Positions 18,843 through 27,260 of a DNA stretch of 64,000 bases are shown piece by piece (the first letter of the stretch is position 1; the number at the start of each line of letters is the position of its first letter). A program made the translations under genes and the position numbers. The stretch is from Limnobacter alexandrii. GTDB lineage: Bacteria; Pseudomonadota; Gammaproteobacteria; Burkholderiales; Burkholderiaceae_B. The notes under the pieces were generated by a model, which was not told the DNA's origin, made no database searches, and saw only the letters and a list, made by a program, of their open reading frames with translations. The stretch is taken from the NCBI RefSeq assembly GCF_005871185.1, contig NZ_SWKN01000012.1:62001-126000 (forward strand), given 5' to 3'.

Positions 18843-19390
18843 GCGTCGCCACTGCGGTTATTTGCTGAACTCGGCGTGGGTTACTTGTGCCGCCTGTCAT
18901 TGGTGACTCAGGAGCTGAACTTGAAGGGTCACCGCTGCCCGAAAACTTGGCATATCGTCTTGTCTGCTTGAGCCTGCACTAAGCCAAGCCCTCCAAAAGT
19001 AACGGTCGGGTCTTGGCTTTCGCGCCAGGGCACGGTCGTTTGTCTCAGCGCGCCAGGCCGGCAAGTTTTCTGACCGGTCATCGTGCGACCCATTGCAAGT
19101 TCAGCTCAGCGTCACCGTCGGCTGGGTCTGTAGCCCAATCGGCGGCGGTGTTTCGATCGCTTCGCCTTCAAGAAAACCTGCCCGTTTGAATTCACCCGCC
19201 ACGGTCGGCCAAAGGCCGGCACCGAGACTCGGCCCGCCCTTTTGCCGATCGAGGTGAGTCAGGGAGAATCTCGAAAAGGGAAAACCAGGTTTTCAGGCGA
19301 GAGATTGGAACCCAAGCCGATTGGGGCAGTAAACCGGCAGGCGAGAGATCGGAACCCAAGCCGATCGGGCTATAAAGACCAGCCGGTGAA
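18843..19390. other. Gene-free region with hairpins and a broken reading frame
   Basis: No supported gene lies in these 548 bases. The right end holds two tandem hairpin repeats (19294-19369), and GGTCGGCCAAAGGCCGGCAC near 19204 can also fold. On the minus strand one frame is open for 63 codons (19292 to 19104), interrupted by a TGA (19101-19103) and open again for 67 codons to a TGA at 18897-18899. It has no good start codon or ribosome site. That looks more like a decayed gene or a dispersed repeat than a working gene. Confidence 0.5.
19294..19369. repeat. Two tandem 44-base hairpin repeats
   Basis: Copy 1 starts at 19294 and copy 2 at 19338; each begins CAGGCGAGAGAT and continues with a six-base stem, the loop AACCCAAG and the other arm. 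Copy 2 pairs GATCGG with CCGATC perfectly. Copy 1 has GATTGG with CCGATT, which still pairs in RNA through G-U. The retained pairing in both copies suggests the RNA shape matters. Confidence 0.7.
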
Positions 19391-20194
19391 TCAGCCAACC
19401 CGCTCAATGGTCACTTGCACGTCGAGGCTTTCCTGCCCACCACCCGTGCGTATGCCACGAATTGGAGACGCACCCGTGAAATCTTTGGCCACAGCCAGGC
19501 GGCAGTGATTGCCCTGCACCAACGATTTGTGCGTGGCATCCACCCCCAGCCACTGCTGGCGGGTTTCATCGAACACTTCAACCCAAGCGTGGCTGTCGTG
19601 CTGTTCCACATTGGGGTTGAAAAAGTAGCCACTCACGTATCGTGCAGGAATGCGGTGTGCGCGCAGGCAGGCCAGCATTACATGAGAATGGTCCTGGCAA
19701 ACACCCTGTCCATTTTCAAAGGCTTGCATGGCCGAGTCAGCCACTGTCGTGCTGCCTTTGGTGTACACCACACGATCGGCCACGGCGTGGGCCAAGGTCA
19801 ATATTCGATGTGCAAATGGAATGTGCTTGTCAGAAACGAAGCTGGCAAAGTCGCGCATTTCATCATTGAATTGAGTGAGCGGCGTTGTGGGGGTGTAGAC
19901 CAAGGGATGAAGTGAAAAAGATTGAACCGGGGTGTAGCCGTCTTCAAGGGGATCAATTTCAACTTGGCCCTGAGACTGAACAGATAGCTCCCGGTGTTGT
20001 TGGTTCACCGAGAAGGTGTGCACTGCATTGCCATGGTGATCGCAGGCGCTGTGATGTCTTGCTGGTGTTTTGATTTTCCAGTCGACAATTCTTTGATTGG
20101 TGTCCTGTTGCGGTGTCAGGCGCACGTGCTGGATGCTGTACAGCACGGGCCAAGTATAGCGATAGGTGGTGTGGTGTTGAATGCGCAGTTTCAT
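19391..20194 (-). CDS. Transglutaminase-like cysteine peptidase family protein
   Basis: The 267-residue protein has the bacterial transglutaminase N-terminal domain (IQHHTTYRYTWPVLYSIQHVRLTP) followed by a transglutaminase-like core with an intact catalytic triad. Cys lies in GQGVCQDHSHV (about 166), His in DSHAWVEVF (about 203) and Asp in GVDATH (about 219). Proteins of this type are thought to act as peptidases or amide-transfer enzymes rather than true protein cross-linkers. The start ATG overlaps the alpha-E gene stop by four bases (ATGA), so the two are translationally coupled. It is the last gene of the three-gene module 22578-19391. No signal peptide is present. Confidence 0.9.
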   Translation of the reverse strand: MKLRIQHHTTYRYTWPVLYSIQHVRLTPQQDTNQRIVDWKIKTPARHHSACDHHGNAVHTFSVNQQHRELSVQSQGQVEIDPLEDGYTPVQSFSLHPLVYTPTTPLTQFNDEMRDFASFVSDKHIPFAHRILTLAHAVADRVVYTKGSTTVADSAMQAFENGQGVCQDHSHVMLACLRAHRIPARYVSGYFFNPNVEQHDSHAWVEVFDETRQQWLGVDATHKSLVQGNHCRLAVAKDFTGASPIRGIRTGGGQESLDVQVTIERVG

Positions 20195-21150
20195 GCCTCA
20201 AGCGGTACCAGGAAATCTTTGCTGATCCGGTTGCCCAAATCATTCACGCGCTCAAGAAAGTTGGTCAAATACGCATGCAAACCCATTTGCAAAATGTCGT
20301 CGATTTGGCTGTACAGCAACTCGGCGCGCAGTTTACCCGCGCGGCGTTCAGTGGAAGCTGAATAGTCGTTTCGAATCATTTCCAGGTTGGCGCACACTTC
20401 ATTCAGTGAAGCCAGCAGCGAACGTGGCATGTCGTCGCGCAGTATCAGCAATTCGGCAACACGGTCGGGTGTAATCACGTCCCGATACACTTTACGGTAA
20501 GTTTCGAATGCAGACACTGAACGCAAAATGGCAGCCCAGTGGTAGTAATCGGCATGGGGGTCGGCAGTGCTTAAATTGGCCAATGGGCTAAAAGGCATGC
20601 TGTGAAATTTCACATCCAGCAGTCGTGCGGTGTTGTCGGCACGTTCCAGAAAGGTACCCAAGCGAATGAAACGGAATGCATCGTCTTTCAGCATGGTGCC
20701 AATGGTGACGCCACGCGACAAATGACTGCGAAACTTTACCCATTCAAAAAATTCAGAGGGGTCGCGTTCAACTGTGCCGTCGGCCAACACCTTCTTCAAT
20801 TCCAGCCAGGTAGTGTTGTTGGTTTCCCAAACCTCGGTGGTAAGCGCACCACGCACAGCACGCGCGTTTTCTCGGGCACCTTGCAGGCAACAGTAAATGC
20901 TGGAAGGGTTGCTGGGGTCTTTCACCATGAAGTCGATCACAGCTTCTGCGCTGACTTCGTCGTGCCTTTGGGCAAATGCTTCGGTCAACTCACAAATGGA
21001 CAGCATGGCTCGCCAGCCTTGTTCTGCATTCTCCGGATCCTGCGGAAGCAGTGCGGTTTGCACGTTCACGTCGAGCATGCGGGCTGTGTTCTCGGCGCGT
21101 TCAATGTAACGGGCCATCCAGAACAAGTGGTCAGCAGTTCTACTTAACAT
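20191..21150 (-). CDS. Alpha-E domain protein
   Basis: The 319-residue protein is an all-helical alpha-E domain protein (COG2307 type). It starts MLSRTADHLFWMARYIERAENTARM, the family hallmark, and has RSHLSRGVTIGTM and FLERADNTARLLDVK in the middle. The biochemical role of the domain is not established; it always travels with circularly permuted ATP-grasp and transglutaminase-like proteins, and is taken as a partner in the same peptide-type reaction. The gene sits between those two, 12 bases after the ATP-grasp gene and overlapping the transglutaminase gene by 4 bases. A homologous domain is fused to the ATP-grasp part in the second module (36933-39506). Confidence 0.92.
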   Translation of the reverse strand: MLSRTADHLFWMARYIERAENTARMLDVNVQTALLPQDPENAEQGWRAMLSICELTEAFAQRHDEVSAEAVIDFMVKDPSNPSSIYCCLQGARENARAVRGALTTEVWETNNTTWLELKKVLADGTVERDPSEFFEWVKFRSHLSRGVTIGTMLKDDAFRFIRLGTFLERADNTARLLDVKFHSMPFSPLANLSTADPHADYYHWAAILRSVSAFETYRKVYRDVITPDRVAELLILRDDMPRSLLASLNEVCANLEMIRNDYSASTERRAGKLRAELLYSQIDDILQMGLHAYLTNFLERVNDLGNRISKDFLVPLEA

Positions 21151-21162
21151 GTTGATTGCTCC

Positions 21163-22578
21163 TTATCGTTCCAGTACCCAGGTGTCTTTGGTGCCGCCGC
21201 CCTGGCTGCTGTTCACCACCAGCGAACCCTCGCGCAGTGCCACCCGGCTTAAGCCGCCCGGGATCAAGCTGACTTTGCTGCCAGACAACACGAAAGGGCG
21301 AAGATCAATATGGCGGGGGGCCAGGCCCTGTTCCACAAAAGTAGGGCAGGTCGACAATGCCAGTGTGGGTTGGGCAATGAACTTTGCCGGGTCAGAAATC
21401 ACCTTCTGGCGGAAATCTTCAATTTGCGCTTTGGTGGATGCAGGGCCCACCAACATGCCGTACCCACCCGCACCATGAACCTCTTTCACAACCAATTCCG
21501 GCAGCTTGTCCAACACCTCTTTCAATTGGTCTGGTTTGCGGCATTGCCAGGTGGGTACGTTTTGAATAATGGGTTCTTCGCTCAAGTAAAAGCGAATCAT
21601 GTCGGGTACATAGGGGTAAATCGATTTGTCATCGGCCACGCCTGTGCCAATCGCGTTGGCCAAGGTTACATTGCCCGCGCGGTACACCGACAACAGGCCG
21701 GGAACGCCCAGTTGTGAATCTTCACGAAATGCCAATGGGTCGAGAAAATCGTCATCCAATCGGCGGTATATAACATCCACACGCTTGGGGCCTTGCGTGG
21801 TGCGCATATAAAGCACCTCTTCATCCACAAACATGTCTTTGCCTTCCACCAGTTCAATGCCCATTTGCTGGGCCAGAAAGGCGTGCTCGAAATACGCCGA
21901 GTTGTACATGCCTGGGGTGAGCAACACAACCGTGGGGTCGGTGCTGTTTTGTGGTGAAACCGAGCGCAGGTTTTCCAGCAGATTGTCAGGGTAATGTTCA
22001 ACTGGTGCTACACGGTTGCGGGCAAACAGTTCCGGAAACAGGCGCATCATCATTTTCCGGTTTTCAAGCATGTAGCTGACGCCCGAGGGCACACGCAGGT
22101 TGTCCTCGAGCACGTAAAACTCGCCTTCACCGGCACGCACCACATCAACACCGGCAATGTGTGCGTAAATGTCGCCAGCCACTTTCACGCCTTGCATTTC
22201 GGGGCGGTACTGTTCATTGTTGAAAATCTGTTCAGGCGGAATTAGCCCTGTGCCCAGTATTTTTTGCTCGTTGTAAATGTCTTTCAAAAACATGTTCAAG
22301 GCCTGAACACGTTGACGCAAGCCAGCCTCCAGTGTTTTCCATTCCGAGGCTTTAATCACGCGCGGCACAATGTCAAATGGAATCAACCGTTCAGTGCCAG
22401 ATTCTTCGCCGTACACGGCAAAGGTAATGCCGACCCGTCTGAATATGAGGTCCGCCTCTGCGCGCTTGTTCTGCAGTTTTTCAGGAGCTTGCATTTCCAG
22501 CCAACGCGAAAAATCCTGATAATGCGGGCGAACTTCTCCGCCGGGCGTGTACATTTCGTCGAAGGGTGTTGATGACAT
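21163..22578 (-). CDS. Circularly permuted ATP-grasp protein (type 2)
   Basis: The 471-residue protein belongs to the circularly permuted ATP-grasp group (COG2308 type), predicted amide-bond ligases that use ATP. Family marks include FDEMYTPGGEVRPHY at the N-terminus, LRVPSGVSYMLENR, LTPGMYNSAYFEH, LVEGKDMFV, YRRLDDDFLDPLAF, and VKEVHGAGGYGMLVGP in the nucleotide-binding part. It ends SQGGGTKDTWVL, like its relatives. It is the first gene of the module: a 12-base gap to the alpha-E gene and then a 4-base overlap to the transglutaminase gene make one likely transcript. The substrate is unknown for the family; peptide or small amide synthesis is a prediction from fold and neighbours. Confidence 0.93.
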   Translation of the reverse strand: MSSTPFDEMYTPGGEVRPHYQDFSRWLEMQAPEKLQNKRAEADLIFRRVGITFAVYGEESGTERLIPFDIVPRVIKASEWKTLEAGLRQRVQALNMFLKDIYNEQKILGTGLIPPEQIFNNEQYRPEMQGVKVAGDIYAHIAGVDVVRAGEGEFYVLEDNLRVPSGVSYMLENRKMMMRLFPELFARNRVAPVEHYPDNLLENLRSVSPQNSTDPTVVLLTPGMYNSAYFEHAFLAQQMGIELVEGKDMFVDEEVLYMRTTQGPKRVDVIYRRLDDDFLDPLAFREDSQLGVPGLLSVYRAGNVTLANAIGTGVADDKSIYPYVPDMIRFYLSEEPIIQNVPTWQCRKPDQLKEVLDKLPELVVKEVHGAGGYGMLVGPASTKAQIEDFRQKVISDPAKFIAQPTLALSTCPTFVEQGLAPRHIDLRPFVLSGSKVSLIPGGLSRVALREGSLVVNSSQGGGTKDTWVLER

Positions 22579-22676
22579 AAGTTGTTATTCCTGTTCTGTG
22601 TAGTCATGAAGTAACAAGAAGCATGCCAAGCGCATGCAGGCTGATTGTGTCGCGCTTAGCCATAAAGTTAACAGTG

Positions 22677-25112
22677 TTAAGGCGCTTTTGCACCGCTTTC
22701 GTGCATGTGCCAGTAGCGCTGACGATGCTGCCGTGCGTTGTCCACTTCAGGCTGGAAGTTCAGGTGCTTAAACTTCCATCTTATTGCACCATTTTGGGCG
22801 GTGTTGAACCATTGGACGCCCATGGTCTCGTATCGTTCAATCACCGCTTTGTGCGGGTGACCAAACTGGTTTTCCCAACCAGCCTGTATCAGGGCATATT
22901 CGGGTTGAACGGCTTGAAGAAACGGCATGGTAGAAGAGGTTTTTGAGCCGTGGTGCGGCACGATCAAAACCCGGGATTTCAAGGCCTTTGCGCCATGTTG
23001 CGCCAACAAGGTCATTTCGGAAATCGCTTCGATGTCACCAGTCAGCAGTACGCTGTGATTCGAATTGCCTATTTTTAGCACACAACTTTGGTTGTTTTTG
23101 GCCAATAATTTTTGGGGTGAATGTTCAGGCGCATCAAGCCCGATTGGTGTGAATGTCACGCCATCCCAAGTCCATGGCTTCAGTGTGTGGCAGTTTGCTG
23201 TGCCGCTTTTCCGGGTGTGGGCTAGCCGGTTTAAATTGTGTTGTTGCTTGATCGAGGAGATGAACTGAATGGGCGGGGCTTTTTCCAACAGCAGTGGTGC
23301 GCCGCCTGAATGGTCTGCATCATCATGCGACAGCATGAACACATCAGCTTGTCGATAGCCGTGCGCTGCCATCCAGGGCAGCAGCACGCGCCTGGCTGAA
23401 TCAGCCCGTGCGTTGAATGCGGGGCCAGCGTCGTAAATTAAAAGATGATTTCGGGTTTGAATGCTGATGGCGGTGCCTTGACCAACATCCATCAAGGTCA
23501 TCCAGAAATCATTGTGTTCAGGCCTGGGTGGTGGAAGTGCCAGCAAGGCAATCAGTGCAACTCCTGTCCATCTTGGAATTAAGCCAGCGGGCAAAATCAA
23601 CACCAGGCAGCCCATGCCCACAAGGCCATTAATCCACCAGGGCTGGTTGTGCACCGGCAGGGTGGCCCAACTTAATTCATTGAAAAATACAAGCCATTCG
23701 CGTTGCAAGGCAAGGCTGTTGGCGGCCAGCCAAAGTAAGGACGGTTGTTGGGCCAGTCCGCCGAGCAAGGCCAGTGGCGTGCTTACAAAACTCATCCACG
23801 GAATGGACAGGGCATTGGCCACCGGGCTAACCAACGACTGCTGGTTAAACAGCATTGCACAGGGCAGTATCAGTCCGATGGTCACCGTGTATTGGGCTTT
23901 CACAGCGTTGACAATCAATTCCTGCTTGGGTTTGATGAAGTGATAGTGCCCCTGAGTCACGAAAATAAGCACGGCCACCGCACCGAAGGAGAGAATGAAG
24001 CCCGCATCCAGAACGGCCCAGTTGTCAAACGCAAGGGTTAGAAACAGGGCGAGAAAGAAGGTGTCCCAACTGCTTTGCATGCCGCCCCGCACTTGCCCCA
24101 CGAATAGCGCAAACAGCATGAACACGGTGCGTTGCGCGGGCACTCCCCAGCCTGCAATCAGGCCGTACAACACTGCAAACACCAATCCAAATGCGCTGCC
24201 TGCCAAAGGGGCTGGCAGGCGAAGGCACAGCTTGCTTGATCGACGCCAAAGTGCACTGAACAATTTGCCCGCCAGCATGGCAAACAGGGTAATGTGCAAA
24301 CCGGAAATAGCGACCAAATGTGCAATGCCTGTGGCGCTGAACATTTCCCGGTCTTCCGGGCTGATCAGGCCTTGATCACCCACCACCATGGCCAACACCA
24401 AAGCTTGTTCGGGGTGGTCTTGCAAGGCCGTGACGATGATGTTTGCTATGTACAGGCGTGCCCGTTCCATCCCGCTCAGCGGATTCAACAGGGCTGAGTC
24501 AGTTAATTTCTCCAGCCCGCCTTTCAGTTGGGCAGTGCCAGCGATTCGATTGGCAAACCAGTGGCGGTGAACATCAAACCCTTCCAGTTGCAAAGGTGCT
24601 TTGGGTGGTTTGATTCGAACCGTTGCCCGAAAGAATTGGCCAGGCCGAAGTTCTCGGTGTGCATTCGCTTGTTCGACGAAAGTTTGCAAGCGCGCACCCG
24701 TGACCAGGCATTCGCTAACGCGCGCTGGGCGTTGCGGCGTGTGTTCAAGCAGCCAGGTTTGTGCGCCGTTGTCGCGAAAGGTTTTTTCAATTAGCCGAAA
24801 TTCGGATTGAATGGTGTGCTTGTTACAAGCCAAAGGTATTTGAGCCTGTTGATGCGCTGCGGCCTGAATGCCTGCGCACAGTTGTGCTGTTGCAAAACCC
24901 AGAATGAACCATGCGAGTTTCTCAGTGTTGTGTTGACTGACACCACCTCGAACGCCTAGCAGTAGAAAGATGGCTGCCCAAGCAAACAAAATGATGCTGT
25001 GTTCGCCGAAGCTTTTGTAGGCCATGGTCCACACCCATGGCAGCGTGGCTTGGCTGTGAAACAGCAGTAGGCTAAGCAGGTAGGCTGTGGTGAACAGCGG
25101 CAGAGAAGGCAC
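22677..25112 (-). CDS. comEC: DNA internalisation competence protein ComEC/Rec2
   Basis: The 811-residue protein is ComEC/Rec2, the inner-membrane channel for single-stranded DNA in natural transformation. It has an N-terminal membrane and OB-like region (about 1-200) and a central multi-helix competence domain (about 220-500; HLVAISGLHITLFAMLAG is the family signature). The C-terminal metallo-beta-lactamase-like domain (about 540-790) has MDVGQG and a metal-binding HDDADH in MLSHDDADHSGG, plus LTGDIE and VPHHGSK. The intact metal motif is as in ComEC proteins thought to degrade the non-transported strand. The start is a GTG at 25112. No other competence gene lies in the window. Confidence 0.95.
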   Translation of the reverse strand: MPSLPLFTTAYLLSLLLFHSQATLPWVWTMAYKSFGEHSIILFAWAAIFLLLGVRGGVSQHNTEKLAWFILGFATAQLCAGIQAAAHQQAQIPLACNKHTIQSEFRLIEKTFRDNGAQTWLLEHTPQRPARVSECLVTGARLQTFVEQANAHRELRPGQFFRATVRIKPPKAPLQLEGFDVHRHWFANRIAGTAQLKGGLEKLTDSALLNPLSGMERARLYIANIIVTALQDHPEQALVLAMVVGDQGLISPEDREMFSATGIAHLVAISGLHITLFAMLAGKLFSALWRRSSKLCLRLPAPLAGSAFGLVFAVLYGLIAGWGVPAQRTVFMLFALFVGQVRGGMQSSWDTFFLALFLTLAFDNWAVLDAGFILSFGAVAVLIFVTQGHYHFIKPKQELIVNAVKAQYTVTIGLILPCAMLFNQQSLVSPVANALSIPWMSFVSTPLALLGGLAQQPSLLWLAANSLALQREWLVFFNELSWATLPVHNQPWWINGLVGMGCLVLILPAGLIPRWTGVALIALLALPPPRPEHNDFWMTLMDVGQGTAISIQTRNHLLIYDAGPAFNARADSARRVLLPWMAAHGYRQADVFMLSHDDADHSGGAPLLLEKAPPIQFISSIKQQHNLNRLAHTRKSGTANCHTLKPWTWDGVTFTPIGLDAPEHSPQKLLAKNNQSCVLKIGNSNHSVLLTGDIEAISEMTLLAQHGAKALKSRVLIVPHHGSKTSSTMPFLQAVQPEYALIQAGWENQFGHPHKAVIERYETMGVQWFNTAQNGAIRWKFKHLNFQPEVDNARQHRQRYWHMHESGAKAP

Positions 25113-25202
25113 GACTCGGTTTCAGAGTAGAGGCAAGCCTGCAAGCGTGCACCAAGGCGGTCGAGTTCACCAATGATGAACGCGATCGGGTGATGACGTT
25201 GG

Positions 25203-25988
25203 TTAGCCTTGAAGGGCGAGGGCGGGCAACACGCGTTGCGAGTTCAATTGCGTTTGCTCAGAAAGTGCCTGCATGCTTAAACCGCGCAGCTCGGCGATGG
25301 TTTGCGCAATTCTCGGCAGGTGTTCAGGCGCGTTGCGCTGTTTGTTAATCCATTCTGGTGCAATATCGGGGCCGTCTGTTTCAAGCACCATGGCATGTTC
25401 GGGTAGCTCGGCAGCCAACCGCCGCAGCTGAAGTGCCCGGGTGAAAGTACTGGCCCCGCCAAAGCCAAGGCACATGTTCAAACTCAGAAAATGATCTGCT
25501 TGCTGAAAGCTGCCGTTGAATGCGTGGGCAATGCCACTGCGTGGTTTGTATATTCGAAGGCCTTTTAAAACAGGGTCTTGCGCTTTGCGAACATGCATCA
25601 CCACAGGCACATCAAAATCGCGTGCCAATTTAAGTTGTGCATGGAAAAATTGAACCTGCTTGTCCCAGTTCAAACCAGGCACAAAGCCGTCCAGTCCGAT
25701 CTCTCCGATGCCCGCAAACTTGGGGTCATCAATTGACCGCTGAATTTTTTGCCTCAAGATCAAAAGGTCTTCTTCTTTTGCCTTGTCTACAAACATGGGG
25801 TGTATGCCCAGGCAGTACACCGCGCCTTGAATGCTGTGAGCCAAGGTTTTTACCGCATCAAAATTGAATGCGCCCACGGCGGGCAATACAAAGCGGGTAA
25901 CATGCAATTCACGCGCCCGCTGAACTACAGCGGTGCGATCGCTGTCGTATTCAGAAGCATCAAGATGAAGGTGCGTGTCGGTCCACAT
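25203..25988 (-). CDS. TatD-family metal-dependent hydrolase
   Basis: The 261-residue protein has the TatD layout: the TDTHLHLD metal-binding motif (residues 3-10), GIHPMF, GIGEIGLDG, a His in VVMHVRKAQ, GIAHAFNGS and ETDGPD near the C-terminus. The set of His, Glu and Asp ligands for a two-metal site is complete. TatD proteins are DNases with 3'-5' exonuclease activity, used in repair and nucleic acid turnover; the individual substrate is not certain. It lies 90 bases upstream of comEC on the same strand, so the two may be cotranscribed. The DUF2062 gene starts divergently only 15 bases away, so each promoter must overlap the other's coding region. Confidence 0.9.
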   Translation of the reverse strand: MWTDTHLHLDASEYDSDRTAVVQRARELHVTRFVLPAVGAFNFDAVKTLAHSIQGAVYCLGIHPMFVDKAKEEDLLILRQKIQRSIDDPKFAGIGEIGLDGFVPGLNWDKQVQFFHAQLKLARDFDVPVVMHVRKAQDPVLKGLRIYKPRSGIAHAFNGSFQQADHFLSLNMCLGFGGASTFTRALQLRRLAAELPEHAMVLETDGPDIAPEWINKQRNAPEHLPRIAQTIAELRGLSMQALSEQTQLNSQRVLPALALQG

Positions 25989-26003
25989 ACTTTAAAGTTT
26001 GCC

Positions 26004-26561
26004 ATGTTTCGTCGGAAAATTCGCAAGTACCTGCCTACGCCCGATCATTTCGATCGACTGTCTTGGGCACGGCCATTCAAACGCTTCTTGGGGCATCCCA
26101 ATATTTGGGCCTTGAACCGCAAAAGTATTGCGGGGGGTGTGGCGGCAGGTCTGTTTTGCGGTTTGATTCCCGGTCCGTTTCAAATATTTGGAGCGCTTAT
26201 TTGGGTGGTGTTGGCCAAAGTCAATATGCCAGTGGCCTTTACCGTCACTTTGTATACCAACCCCATCACCATCGTACCTTTGTACTTGGTCGCAGTGGCC
26301 TACGGGCAGTTTTTCTTGGGCGAGATCGGCGAGGCCACCATGCAGCCCCTGCCCGAATGGAATTGGTCAGCCTGGGGCGATTCCACCCACGCCATGCTGG
26401 ACTGGATGTTGTCCATGGGACCGTCGCTGGCGGTGGGTTTGCCCGCACTGATGGTGACCTTGTCTCTATTGGGCTACTTCACCGTTCGTGTGGCCTGGAA
26501 CTTGGGTGTGCGAATTGCAGTGGTGCGCAGGCGCAAGCGCAATTTTTCCGCACCACGCTAG
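26004..26561 (+). CDS. DUF2062 membrane protein
   Basis: The 185-residue protein belongs to DUF2062. It has a basic N-terminus (MFRRKIRKYLPT), SIAGGVAAGLFCGLIPGPFQ near residue 40, a membrane pair around NMPVAFTVTLYTNPITIVPLYLVAVAYG, and a last hydrophobic segment ending in a basic tail. It is an inner-membrane protein of unknown function. I place the start at the ATG at 26004; longer forms would run through the divergent TatD gene. The ribosome site is weak (AAAG). Confidence 0.85.
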   Translation: MFRRKIRKYLPTPDHFDRLSWARPFKRFLGHPNIWALNRKSIAGGVAAGLFCGLIPGPFQIFGALIWVVLAKVNMPVAFTVTLYTNPITIVPLYLVAVAYGQFFLGEIGEATMQPLPEWNWSAWGDSTHAMLDWMLSMGPSLAVGLPALMVTLSLLGYFTVRVAWNLGVRIAVVRRRKRNFSAPR

Positions 26562-26570
26562 GCGTTGCTC

Positions 26571-27260
26571 CTATTCCGGTTTTAATTCGCCTTTTTCTAG
26601 CCTTAACACCTTGCTGCACTTGCGCGCCAATTCCATGGAATGGGTCACGATGATCAAGGCCGATTTGTTGGCTGCCTTGCTGTGTATCAGGCTTTCAAAC
26701 ACCTGGTCGGCTGTGTCCTGGTCCAGGTTGCCTGTTGGTTCATCGGCCAAAATGGCTTTTGGGTTGGTCACCATGGCGCGCGCAATCGCCACGCGCTGGC
26801 GTTCGCCGCCTGACAACTCCGCAGGGCGGTGGTTTAACCGGTGTTCAAGGCCAAATTGTTTCAACAATACAGCGCTTTTTTCTCGCGCCACTTGTTTGTT
26901 CTCTCCACCAATACGCAATGCCATGGCCACATTGTCCAGCGCATGAAATTCCGGCAACAAGTGGTGGAACTGGTAAATGAAGCCCAAGGTTTTGTTGCGT
27001 TCCATGCCCAGTTTGCGAACCGACCAAGGCTCGATCGCCTGGCCAGCCCACAGCACTGAACCGTTGTCGGCTTTTTCAAGCCCACCGAGCACATGCAACA
27101 GCGTGCTTTTGCCTGCGCCGGAGGCACCAACAATTGCCACGGTTTCGCCTGCCTGCACCTGAAAGTTCAGGTTTTTGATCACTTGTGTTGCTTTGTCGTT
27201 CGCAGTAATGCCTTTGAACGCCTTGCTCAGATTTTTTGTTTCCAGAACAACATTACTCAT
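26571..27260 (-). CDS. lolD: Lipoprotein-releasing ABC transporter ATPase LolD
   Basis: The 229-residue protein is an ABC ATPase with Walker A GASGAGKST, Q-loop FIYQFHHLLPEFHALDNV (the LolD form of the segment), signature LSGGERQRVAIARAM, Walker B AILADEPTGNLD and switch His in VTHSMEL. LolD powers extraction of outer-membrane lipoproteins from the inner membrane to LolA. I start at the ATG at 27260. It overlaps the end of lolC by eight bases, so the two are coupled. The window encodes three lipoprotein candidates that would use this pathway (35275, 44388, 45665). Confidence 0.95.
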   Translation of the reverse strand: MSNVVLETKNLSKAFKGITANDKATQVIKNLNFQVQAGETVAIVGASGAGKSTLLHVLGGLEKADNGSVLWAGQAIEPWSVRKLGMERNKTLGFIYQFHHLLPEFHALDNVAMALRIGGENKQVAREKSAVLLKQFGLEHRLNHRPAELSGGERQRVAIARAMVTNPKAILADEPTGNLDQDTADQVFESLIHSKAANKSALIIVTHSMELARKCSKVLRLEKGELKPE

